From contig JACATO010002186.1 in the NCBI GenBank assembly GCA_018389105.1, positions 2,432,501 to 2,496,500 on the forward strand: 64,000 bases of DNA, given 5' to 3'. Shown piece after piece: positions 26,218-37,100 of this stretch. Made by a program: the position numbers and the translations under genes. The notes under the pieces are model-generated. The model did not search any database and was not told the origin of the DNA. It was given only the letters and a program-made list of their open reading frames with translations. The DNA is from Nautilus pompilius. Lineage: Eukaryota; Mollusca; Cephalopoda; Nautilida; Nautilidae. Every line of letters begins with the position of its first letter. Position 1 is the stretch's first letter.

Positions 26218-29200
26218 CAGCTGTATTTCTGTTATTATTGATATTGACTTTCTGACAGTTCTCATAGAGAGTTAAAATAATGGTACTTTTAGTAAAATTC
26301 TCTGTCTTCTCTAAATGTAACACAGTTACTTTCAAGTCCCATGTCGTAATGCAGTTAGCTAAATTAACAGCACCACTGACGGTTTACGGCAAATTTCAGC
26401 AAATACTGACGTTATAATTTGAACTATTCAACTTTAGAAAAACAATTTTTAAAAAATTACTTTTATTTGTAGACCAAAAAAGGGAGGGGGGTTAAACAAT
26501 ACATAGGCATAAATAAACATGCTCAAAATAAATTTAAAAAAAAAAAAATGTAATTCTTTTTTTTTTAAAAAATGGAAACTGCATAATATTAAAACAGAAT
26601 TTTAAAAAAATAAACCTGATACTGTTTCGTTACTAATTAAAGGCAGTGCATTCTCCCTCCTCCAAACAGGTATTTTCAAATAAAAAGTATAAAAAAGACA
26701 ATTGCTATATGCTGTCATTTGATAATCAAAATCTACAAAGCACATTCTCAATAGTTCATATAATTTCCTAGGTTTTTTTTTTTCATTTCTTAAAATTGCT
26801 TATTAACAAAAGAAAGACAGACATGATTTCTATGAAACAAGTTTGTTTTTTTTTAAAAAAGAGAATATTTTTCATATTAATTCCTAGAAGAGTAAATTCT
26901 ATCAAGCTGAAATCATACTTTCAGTTATATTATATATTTTTTTATCTTTTCTCTTTATTCGTTATGTACTTTTCTCCCATTTTAACAAGATGTTTTCTTT
27001 ATCTTTAACTAATTATTTAGTACATTTTTTGATAAAAAAATCTCTTTTACTAATGTTGCACAATTTTTTACAATTTCTTATTTATAAAACTATTTTTTGT
27101 GTGTACATATCTTTATTGAATATTTAAAAATTTTTACAACTATTTCTTGCGACTGCATTTTAGCATAGAATTTCTTTTGTATAATTACATTAATCTCACT
27201 CCTTTCCATTTATTTTAACTTTGACAAAATACCTATAGAATTTTTCATATGCATATTTCAATTTATCACTTTCTAATTCCCATGAATATCACATATCAAT
27301 TTTAAATTTGCTATAAGCTGTTCTTTTATCAAAACAGGAAAAGATAACTTTATTTGAATTAAACCTGTCTCCTTTCCCAATATGTTAAAGAAAATTGCTT
27401 TAAAACTACCACACCAGAGAAAGAGTATCTTTAAGTAATTTTAAAAATATCATTAGTTTATGCTCCCTGGGTATATTTGATTACTATCACCATTCCACTG
27501 CATTTACTATTAAACAAATGATTCCATTTAGTTGACAATACAATGCTAAAGCGCATCACATCAGTCACATGAAAATAAATTGCAAATATTATCACTATTT
27601 TTTTTAATAGGTGTATAAAGATCCATTTGTAGTTCAGAATGGCAGCAAAGATTATACTGAGTATATATTTTTCCAAGTTATTTCCTTTGCCTGTCTGGTA
27701 AAAGAATATAAAGGATATGTCAGGTCTTTAATGGAACCATGCCAAAAGTATATTAGTTATAAACAGATAGCTTTGTGAAAAAATCATTAACTTGGGTATA
27801 TAAAAAATGTATTTTGTTGATGATTCCAATAGGTATATTAAGCTACTCACTCTTGCATAGAAAAAGTTTGAACTTTTCAGCTTCCTGCTCTACTATTTAA
27901 GTATAATCTCTTGAATTCCAAAAACATATCCAATTTCTTTCCCTTTTAAAAACTGATTTCCTTTATAACTATCGAAAACCTGGTTTTTAATGACTATAAC
28001 TGAAAATTCCAGACCAGGTTGAATGATCACAATCACTGCTGTTAGCCAGTGCAAGGCAAGAACAAGAAAATTCCTATTAAAACCCAAGAATAATGCTGCT
28101 GCTTGCTTTTCAGGCAAACTGCACTGTTGGCCTGAAAAAACTTGCATGCTGTTGCTTGGTAGAATTTAACTACCTTTCTCATAGGTGGTATGCAATGAAT
28201 TTACAGCTGTTAAAGTTATTTGTTAGTGAATATTTCAAAAACTTGCATAAAAATAACAACTGATCAATCTGAAATGTTTTGCAAAAAAAATTTATTTATT
28301 TCATTTACACTGTTTATACTGTCTTCAACATTTTTGGTTTCTGTATATTTTAAAGAATACAGATCAACATCTGATTTATAAAGGAGTATTGGTTGGATAA
28401 GTGCTTACCTCTAACCTTGGTTTAAGCTTGACATTCACAAAAGTTGTTATTTAACTTTAAGTACATAAGTGATTTTAAATTTTTAAGAATTCTGAATGCT
28501 CAGATATTTAATTTCTTTTTTAATTTACAAATTATATTGTGGTTTGCATTAACTTTCTGTATGTGGTAATACTTTAGGCATGTTTGCATTCTTATAAATA
28601 TAACCTTCATGGATTCTCTCTCTTTTTTTCTTTTTTTTTTTGCTTCTTAATATAATCCTTCAAAATTAATACATTTTAAGTTAAAAAAATATATATCAAT
28701 TCTTCCAAAAAGACAATTTTTTTATTACTGAAACATGGCAGCTTAATAACTTTCCCAAAGAAATTGTTGATAAAAATGTACACAAAATACTTGGAAAATT
28801 TTCAAAACAGGTTATCTAAGTTCCCTTTTTAGGATTTTAATTTCTCTACTTTAATAGATCTTTAATTAAACCTTGTGCTTCATTTTATGCTTTTAGAATA
28901 AAAATTTAATTTACAACCAATATTAGAATTGGTTCAGCTTTTTTTGTGGATATATTGCATATTGTTTACTGTACAAAGTGTCCATCTACTTATATGGGTA
29001 ACTTCATCTAATATACCTGTAAGAGATTCACAACACGCTTGTCTGGCAGAGAATTTAACCATATTTTACCATACTGGTTTAAATCTGAATCATTAGATAT
29101 CACAATTCTACTTTGAATAAACCTAGAATTCTGTGCCAGTCAAAATTTTACTTAAATTTGCATGTCTTTATGTATTTTGTTCTTGCTTTTGTTATATATG

Positions 29201-29249
29201 TTACTTTCTTATGAACCCAACAAAACTAAGATACAGATTAAAATAGTCA
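26218..29249. other. A/T-rich background, no gene seen
   Basis: Extreme A/T content, long T and A runs, and no recognisable gene. The minus frame 27893-28147 (84 codons) has no family motif. Confidence 0.5.
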
Positions 29250-29346
29250 TTTTTGTTTTGTTTTGTTAATTTGATAAGTTATTTTTTTTTTGTTTTGTTA
29301 ATTTGATAAGTTATTTTTTTTTGTTTTGTTAATTTGATAAGTTAGT
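29250..29346. repeat. Tandem repeat, three copies of a unit of about 34 bp
   Basis: Three successive copies of TTTTGTTTTGTTAATTTG followed by ATAAGTTA and a T-run of varying length. Copies are nearly identical outside the T-run, so the array is recent or homogenised. The third copy decays into TTAGTTTG. Confidence 0.9.
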
Positions 29347-29749
29347 TTGTTTTTGTTTTCAAATTCTTTTATAAATGGATGTACTTTTAAAACCAACTCT
29401 AGAAAATTGTGGTGTTTTTTTTTTTTTTTTTGACACTTTTTAAAAATTTAACTTGTGCTTTCTTGTGTAATAATAGCTTCCCTGGGAAGTAAGTAAAGCC
29501 ACATAATAAAAATGTCCAGGCAAATCTGTATTTAATACAAAAATTTCACTTTCTGAAACCAACAGATAAAAGTAGATTTTCTAGGTAACATGAATCTGCA
29601 GAATGCAACTTTCTTTCACAAAATACTTTTGACAGATATACAAATCTGTAGCAGCAAACTTTAAGATTTTTCTAAGATAATGTTCACGTTGGTGCTGCAA
29701 CTAAAATCATTTTATTCAAGTAGCTTTTGACTGTCATTTTTTCTTCTAA

Positions 29750-30068
29750 GTCAGTAAGCTCAACGTTGCAAGTTTCTCTAAAGTTACACATGTCATACAG
29801 TTTAGATAACTGCTTCAGGCAATCAGCTTTGTGATGTAACCAAGAGATTTATTCACCAGATGCAGTAAGTTCTAATCTTCAAACTGTCATCCTAGTTGAA
29901 TGACAGTAAAGTCAGTAAGCTCAACGTTGCAAATTTTTCTAAAGTTACACATGCCATACAGTTTAGAAAACTGCTTCAGGCAATCAGCTTTGTGAGTGAT
30001 ACAACCAAGCGATTTATTCGCTAGGTGCAGTAAATTCTAATCTTTGAACTGTCATCCCAATCGAATGA
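29750..30068. repeat. Tandem duplication with a 161-bp period
   Basis: Copy 1 (29750-29910) and copy 2 (29911-about 30068) both begin GTCAGTAAGCTCAACGTTGC and share almost all following sequence, about 90% identical by hand alignment. Differences are mainly substitutions plus one small indel at GTGATGTAAC / GTGAGTGATACAAC. Just before copy 1, 'GACTGTCAT...' at about 29729 resembles the end of the unit, hinting at a decayed earlier copy. No open frame or known element motif was found. Confidence 0.9.
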
Positions 30069-31719
30069 GAAAGCAATGTAGCCTCCAGGAGTGTAACTTA
30101 GGTGAAGATTATATAAATCCCATAATAATTTGTACATGGTAACTCAAGGACATTGAAATTTTCTTGCTTGCTAAATCTCCTTACACTACAAATTCGACAT
30201 TCCATAATTGCTTTGTAATCTATAATGCTCCCTTAAAAAATTCAACTTTACTTTTCACAGATTTTCTCACATGACAGACTGTCCTAGCATACATTCAAAA
30301 GCAGATTGTAAAGTTTTAAACTGAAAATCTAATAACTCATTTCCTATTGATTAGGTCTTAGAAAAATAAACAACTTGTATTCAATGAATATTAACCTGAT
30401 TTTATGCTATGAACTAATCTCCGAAACAACTGTCTGAATCTGCTGTTTTGTTTCTGTTAATTTTTATGTCATTAATCAAAATTAAATAAAGGTTGTTTAA
30501 GACAACTAAAAAATTTTCAGCCCTGCGAGATATTCTCTTAACTCTTTTGTTATTTGATTTTTTTTTTTAAATTTTAACACTGGTGTCATAGCTACCTACA
30601 ATATGAAGGGCAAAACTATTTGGTTGATCAAAGACAATCTAGTCAAGGAAAATAATCCATAAAACTAAAAGAACTGGCTCTCAAGGCTACTAACAATTAA
30701 AGAGTAAGTTGGAAATTAGCAGCACACGATTTCACTCATTACCATGCGTGATGATGCCCCTAGTATTGAAAGCTGACACACAGCCTAGAGTTGAGCTTCA
30801 TTAAAAATATATGGAATTCCTTTTAACCCTAACCACACAAAACTGAAATATTTATTCAAAACAGCAGTTGGCTCAACAAAATGACAGAAATTAGAATAAG
30901 TAAGCTAAATGTAATACTTTTGTGCTTTTTTTTTAATATGCAATTAAATTTTTCAACACAAAAAAAAAAAAAACAACTTGTAACCCCTCAAAGTTTTTGA
31001 AGATAGAAATATCACAATTATTATAGGGATGACATATATTTACTGTGTATAATACAAAAAATAAAGTTTATAAACTAGATGTCTTCAATTTAGAAAGGCA
31101 ATTCATTAACTGCATTTTCAAAGAAAGTGATTTGATGTTGATAAATAATTTTAAAGTATCCACAAATAGGTTCTGATTATATTTCCAAACAAAATCTTGC
31201 TCACTTTTGTTACAAGTTTTCCTAAATAGTTAAATTTTTACAGTAGTTATTTCCTTAAAAACAATACACAAAAATTTTTTTTAATTAAATTTTAAAGACA
31301 TTTTTTCCAATGATAAAGATTCACTTGTCAGTGAACCAATCAAAATCTCATCATCAAATTCCCTCTTTCTTGAGACTGTTCCATCCAAATATTTTTCCCT
31401 ACTTCTGGCTAAAAGAAAATAATTCACAATTAAAAAATAGATTAGGTTATTACTTTTTTAAGTAAAAATTGCAATTAATAAATCATTGTCTGAGGAATAT
31501 AAAATACTGAATTTTTGACAAAAACGATTTGACAGGAGATAATATCAGAAGATAAAGAAACGTATTTTAACAAATTTTGGTGTGACAAAAATAATCATTT
31601 TGACCATGATGTTATTAAAAATCACTAAACAAAAGTGCGTTAGTAAGTCATACAGCATCAGAGAGAAACATGAAGTTTAAAAAAATTAAAGAACTTCCAT
31701 TTACATATCATCATTATTT
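30069..31719. other. A/T-rich background, no gene seen
   Basis: No recognisable gene or repeat identity. An A-run lies at 30960-30973. Confidence 0.5.
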
Positions 31720-32462
31720 AGTCACTGATAGGCTTGATAAGCATTCCACACAGATGCAGTGATAATAGAAATCTTAAATGTAATCAAAATGTATCTTATA
31801 TTTAATACCCTAGTGATATATGAAGTGTCAATTGTATCAAAACCTGCAGCTCTGTTAATTCTCACTTGGAAAATTTTTTAAAAATTATAATCATATTGTA
31901 ACTAATGTATGTGGACTATATTAACCAATCAAGGCTTGTGGTATTTCTTCATAATTTAGATTATGTATGTCAACCATCCTAGTAAATTCTCTTTGTCTGC
32001 ATTCTTAACATAATGTGGGCTTCATACCTGAACAGCATACTCTAAAAGGGATCATTATGATTTACCATACACAAAACACTAATGGTTTTAAGACATATAT
32101 GCTCACAATGCTTCTCAAATTCTTTTCTTCTTCTACATATTTAACTGAGGTAGAGTCTAGCTCATACAATTGTTTATTTCAATCTGATCAAGGCAGAGAG
32201 ATATGTACTTGAAAATAGATTTTATTTTCCATTTGTTCTGCAAGCTTACTAAACGACCTAAGTGGTCAGAATGCATGCTCTTAGCATTATTGCTATTGTA
32301 AATTCTACCATATATCTTAGTTTCATCTGAAAATTTCATAGTGGATTAATAAAGATTTAATTATGAATATCATTTTATGTTTTACAAAAAACTAAAGGCC
32401 ACAAGAACAAAATCAAAAGTATCCATCTAAAAAACATTCAATACTGTAGATGTACTGACGTA

Positions 32463-32627
32463 TAGTGGTGGCAAAAATTATAAGCAGATTTGGAGAGAAA
32501 TTTTCAGATGTTCGTAACTTTTGCTAAAATGATCAATAACAGCGCATTTAATATTAGACAAAAGGTAATTTATCAGTGTTTCAGATGCTTTTTAAGCTTC
32601 ACCATAAATGTGTACAAAAAAATTTTG
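32463..32627. repeat. Left terminal inverted repeat of the Tc1-like element
   Basis: It aligns over about 165 bp with the reverse complement of the right end, sharing TTTCAGATGTTC, TTATCAGTGTTTCAG and ACAAATGTG-like segments. The first base of the CAGTGG terminus has mutated to T. Confidence 0.85.
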
Positions 32628-32849
32628 ATTCTCAAAAAATTACTTTTATTGTCATTTTATGATTCAATTTAGACAATGTACATTTGCAAAACAAGGCACT
32701 TTCTTGACAACCAAATTGTTAAATACATACTAGTATATGATAGAATACTTGAAATTACTGATCATGGTATGACAGTGAGAGGACATTGAAATGATAAGTT
32801 TGTTGCAATAGTCAACTGTAATTCTACCCTATAATTCTTCATATTTTCA

Positions 32850-33751
32850 TACAAGTTCACTCAATTGCACTGGCTTTGAAGCTCTGATCACTCTACTTAA
32901 TGTGTGCCATTTGTTCTCTAATGGATTTAAATCCGGAAACTAAGGAGACCATTTGAGAAGAGGGCTTTTCGTGTTTCGAAACCAATGCTTAACGATATTC
33001 ACACTGTGAATAGATGCATCATCCTGTTGGAAAACCCAAATCAGAGGCAAATTTTCATCAGCATATGCTTCAAGGACATTTCTCAAGATATACAAATATC
33101 CACTGCTGTTCAAAGTTCACTTGATTTTGCAAACCAGACTAATCTAGAGTCTGGAGTAACAGCCCAAATCATAATGTTCCCATCACTCCCTTCAACAGTT
33201 GGAAGAATACATTTCTGATTGAACTCTTCGCCTATTCTGCATCAGACGTATTGCATACCATTGGAACTAAACAAACTGAACTTGGATTCGTCTGACCATA
33301 TGACTCTGGACCACATTTCTGGTGTCTAGTCGATGCACTCCTGTGCGGACTTCAGACGACACAAGTGGTTCTTTCGGAAAACAAACAGCTTCTTCCTGGT
33401 GATCCTCCCATTCAGCCCAAACTCATGCGGTCAGTTCCTGAGAGTCCACACACTGATTTCCCCCATCTTTCCACTGCAGAATTTCTCTATGGATGTCCAC
33501 AGCAGTCTTCATACAATTGGCTTCAGAAAGCCTATGGATGTACCAGTCCAATCTTTGGATAGCTTTTCTAGGCCAGCAGGAATGCAGATGATCGTTATAC
33601 TGTTCAGTAGCTTGGTAGAGATTCCAGGCTTGTCTTCAAGTGTTTTGCTTCTTCCGATTTCCTTGGAGATTTGGAAATAAGGAAATTTCAGCTTTCGAAG
33701 CTCAACAATTCTTGAACCAGTAGTTGGAGAAAGATTAGACTTCCTACCCAT
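32850..33751 (-). pseudogene. Tc1-like transposase relic (minus strand)
   Basis: It starts at 33751 with 'MGRKSNLSPTTGSRIVELRK', the usual Tc1 N-terminus leading into the first helix-turn-helix ('FPYFQISKEIGRSK'). Further on, after frame changes, comes 'TRKKLFVFRKNHLCRLKSAQ' at about 33405-33345, then 'TPEMWSRVIWSDESKF' near 33325-33275. The latter holds the first catalytic Asp in the family motif VIWSDESxF. 'YVRRRIGEEFNQKCILPTVE' lies at about 33250-33195 and 'NIMIWAV' at about 33180. 'GFSNRMMHLFTV' stands in place of FQQDNDPKHT, so the second catalytic region is destroyed. 'FPDLNPLENKWHTLSRVI' near 32945-32890 corresponds to SPDLNPIENLWxxLxRxI, with the third catalytic acid region recognisable. 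Stops and frame shifts make it inactive. Plus-strand frames at 32985-33218 and 33333-33680 are antisense shadows. Confidence 0.85.
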
Positions 33752-33849
33752 TCTAAGAAAATAATAATTAATTATATATTAGCCACACAAGTTATAAATA
33801 TCACTAGGCCTATAAAATCTTACCATCATATCAAACTATTTAACTATTC

Positions 33850-33870
33850 AAAATCTGCTTATAATTTTTT
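33850..33870. repeat. Internal copy of the terminal motif (IR/DR)
   Basis: AAATCTGCTTATAATTTTTT repeats the outer-end text AAATCTACTTATAGTTTTTG in the same orientation, just inside the right inverted repeat. Paired outer and inner transposase-binding motifs define IR/DR Tc1-like elements such as Sleeping Beauty. Confidence 0.7.
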
Positions 33871-33904
33871 CTGTTATAAAAAAAGATGATTTCATTGTCG
33901 TTTT

Positions 33905-34075
33905 GTATATAAAATCTTTTTCATGCACATTTGTGTTTGAACTTAAAAGGCAACTGAAACACTGATAATTACCTTTCATCTGATATATAGATGTGCTGTT
34001 GTTGGTCATTTGAGCATAAGTGATGAACATCTGAAAATTTTTCTCCAAATCTACTTATAGTTTTTGCCACCACTG
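33905..34075. repeat. Right terminal inverted repeat of the Tc1-like element
   Basis: It ends TTTTTGCCACCACTG next to TA and is the reverse complement of the left end with roughly 75-80% identity by hand alignment. Confidence 0.85.
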
Positions 34076-34195
34076 TATATACTGTGCCACCCATATCATT
34101 TCTATATTGTGCGTGTATGTGTGGAACTATATCAAATACTTTACAAAATTCAAGGTAAAAGAACATCCATATTGTCATTCTTTACCAAGTTAATA

Positions 34196-37100
34196 ATGAA
34201 ACACAAGCAACTTTAGTAAATTGGTTAGTAAAATAAGCCAAGCTGAGTATGTTAAAAATCTGAATAATTTCTGCCTATTTAAATAAGCTGATTTCCTTTT
34301 CTTAAGACAAACATTTCTCTTATTAACATGCTATTTCCATGAAAAACCTGCTAAACATTCAGCAACTAATAAATATTTTTAAGGTTATCCTGTTTGAAAA
34401 TTATGCAAAACTAAGGTATTAACTTATTAGAATTATACTGCAAAACTTGCACAAAACAAAAAACAAAGCTCAGCCAGATGTGGATACTTCATGTTAAGAT
34501 TTACTTTTTATTTAAAAAAAAAAGAAACAGCTAAACTATTGAATAATTCATCAAGCTTTCAATATTCACTTACTGCTTGCTATATGAATTTCAGTTTTAT
34601 GTAAGCTACTGATTCCATGGTAATGGGATCAGATTACTGTTCTTTGAACTTTTTAGACAAAATATGCCATAAGAAATAACATGAAGTATTGAACTCAAGC
34701 CTCAAGCAACATAAATACAACAAGAACTGTATTTATCTATTTAAGTTAAATTAATATTTTAATTAAACAGAATTCAAGTAAATTTTTTGTCGGGTATTCA
34801 AGCAGTTTATTATTCACTTTAAACATTTTCAGCAGTGCTTTAAGCTAGATAAAAAAAAAAAATTGAGGGAAATTTTTTTTTTTAATTTTAGGATTTCTAG
34901 GTCTAATTTTCTACCATCACCAATTAATTTAAGTTACCATGGTAACATTGCAAGCATACTGAATATGCAAAAGCACTCTGGCACAGTTTTCTCCTTAACT
35001 ACTGATTAGAATTTAGTAATTCCTTCCTCAATTTGAAGATAAAACATTTTTTGATGCAATATCATTCATCAGTTTTAGATATTTATGCATTTTTTAACAT
35101 TTGAAAATCACAAAATTTGACATTCACCAAAAACTTACAAACTAATAAAATGTTTCAATGACAAAGCATTTGATAAGCTTTTAAGCTATGGTCAGACTGA
35201 AATCTAGATTTGAAGGCATCTGGATGAAAAAATACCACAAAATCAGTGCTGGAAAATAATTAATGACCTTAAAATAACATTCAGAAAAACCACCATATAC
35301 TATTTTTTTAAAAATATATCCTATAAAAGTTAAACAAAAAAATAAAATTTAATGAAAAAATATTAATTTAAAAAATTAATTTTTTCAATATCTAGAGGAC
35401 CTTTTAACACTGTGATCACCTCAGTTAAACCAACATAGTTGTGTTTCTAATAAATAAATAAGGTCTTAACTTTCCACCAAAATATCTGATCTGGTTTGCT
35501 TCATTGAACATCTGCCAATATTCAGGTTGCCTGGGTCAATAGTCTACTATTTATTATTACTATGTATATTGATCATAGTAGACAAACCAGTATTCATCTG
35601 GGACATTTTTCTGGCCCACCAGTCAGTCCAGGCTGATGAAGTCCAATTTAGATCAATTTTGTACAAACAGTTAGGTATAAGGACAGACTATCCAAGTTGG
35701 TCACAGCTGCAAACACAAAAACGATTAGTCATACTTCAAACAAGTCAGGTACATAGAACTACATTTTCATGAATCACTAAAACCATACGCTGCCCATATG
35801 ATATTGATTCAATAATAACCAAACTCCTGTAGTCTTAGTATTCTTCCATAAATAATAGGACAAAGTAATTAAATATGAATGAGATTTCACAGATTTATTG
35901 CAATCAATAATGCCAAGTAATTTCTTCAAACAAAATTGCATAATGCACTAGGAATCTCATATTTATATTACATGTTTATTTTATTTGTTATTACATTTTT
36001 TCAATTAATCCTTAAAACTACAAAAACAAACAAATATATGGATTACTAACTAGATTTTTCTTATATGTCACACAAAAAACCTTAAATGCCTTTCAAGAAA
36101 TACAAATTTTAACTGTTGATATTTTTTCCCAGTTTCTGAAGGTCAGAAGATGTCTAAAGAATTAAGCTCATAAGAGGCTACACTAAATCAATATGTTTAC
36201 AATGAAGTGAATGGATCAAACAGTTGTTCTCTAAGAAAAATTTTTCTTTAAGCCTCTAAAACATTTTTCACTAACATTCTGGTCAAAATGCATTTGCTAT
36301 CTCTCTAGAATAGTTTTCTATTCTAATTTTATGGTATCTTATTTTAAATCATCCATTTCAAATGAGTATAAATTGCATGATTATTTTAAATATTGTTAAT
36401 TAATACTGCTGAGATTTTTCTAAACTAATCATTGGTGCTTTGCTGATCAAGCAACCAGTTTTTATTTGTTTTTTTGCCAATAGGATTTAAAATCAGTAGA
36501 AAATATTATGTAATAATGATTCAGTTAACTTAAAGATTATAAATAGTAAAAGAAAAGGGCAGGCTATTAATTACCTAGCTGATCTAAGATGTAAGCTACA
36601 GTAGTTTTGCTGAATTTACTACTTTTAGTTTAAAAATTTCTAATTAAAAAAGAAAATTAAATTCAGTAATCATTATATATCAGTCCATTTAGGTGTGCTG
36701 TTTCAGCTATTGTATCAATGAAAGTGTGAAAACTTTAGCGTAGTGAAAATAGTAGTAATTAAGCAATATCAGCCAGCCAATTCTTTATCAAAAGGAATAA
36801 CATTGTATTCAGATACTGATCTGAATACAACCTACCTAAATGTCTTTAATCTGACAATCCAATGAATTTCAAGGCTTACCATCATCTATCTTTGCCATAA
36901 CTATCAAAATAATTCAAGTAAGTTTACAGTATATAGCCTGACAGACAAAAAAGACAAAGTACTAACCTTAAAAGATCTCTGTTCTATTTACTGTCATTAT
37001 AATTAACCTTCTCAGACCATAAGTGGCTAAAAACTAGAAGCTGGAAGTTAAAATTTCATGTTATTAGATGTGCATCTGCAAGGTAGTATTGCCATGGTTG

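Larger units (their letters stand above)
32463..34075 (-). mobile_element. Complete but dead Tc1-like transposon, 1,613 bp
   Basis: The element is bounded by inverted ends reading TAGTGGTGGCAAAAATTATA on the left and, on the minus strand from the right, CAGTGGTGGCAAAAACTATA. Both are flanked by TA (32461-32462 and 34076-34077), the target duplication of Tc1/mariner elements. The inverted repeats extend well inward, about 165 bp each, and the right end has an internal repeat of the terminal motif, an IR/DR-type layout. The transposase relic sits between them on the minus strand. The whole element lies inside the minus-strand LINE relic, so it inserted later. Confidence 0.9.
31720..34195 (-). 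pseudogene. LINE reverse-transcriptase relic, split by a Tc1-like element
   Basis: A decayed non-LTR retrotransposon polymerase of the CR1/L2-like kind. On the minus strand the first recognisable block is at 34178-34110: 'FFYLEFCKVFDIVPH', the family motif (V)YLDFSKAFDxVPH that contains an RT metal-binding Asp. The Tc1-like element at 32463-34075 then intervenes. Beyond it, at 32339-32220, is 'FSDETKIYGRIYNSNNAK', family FADDTKIYGRVxNxND, with the FADD box changed to FSDE. Next come 'LGRLVSLQNKWKI' (family RLVxWAxKWQM) and 'YVEEEKNLRSIVS' near 32150-32100 (family VEEEKDLGIxV). Near 32035-31985 is 'LEYAVQV' with a stop in place of Trp, then 'SPHYVKNADKEN' (family LEYxxQxWSPxxxKDID). 'SVWNAYQAYQ' near 31760-31725 may be the C-terminal WNxLP region. 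The catalytic residue changes, stops and frame shifts exclude activity. Confidence 0.75.

Noticed and set aside
29250..30068. CRISPR-like array
   Set aside because: Repeats are directly adjacent tandem copies without unique spacers, in a eukaryotic context.
32157..32339. Small independent minus-strand gene
   Set aside because: Its text (FSDETKIYG, RLVSLQNKWKI) is a LINE reverse-transcriptase fragment, so it was merged into that relic.
33333..33751. Plus-strand frames of 65-115 codons over the Tc1-like element
   Set aside because: They are antisense to the recognisable minus-strand transposase (MGRKSN..., VIWSDESKF).
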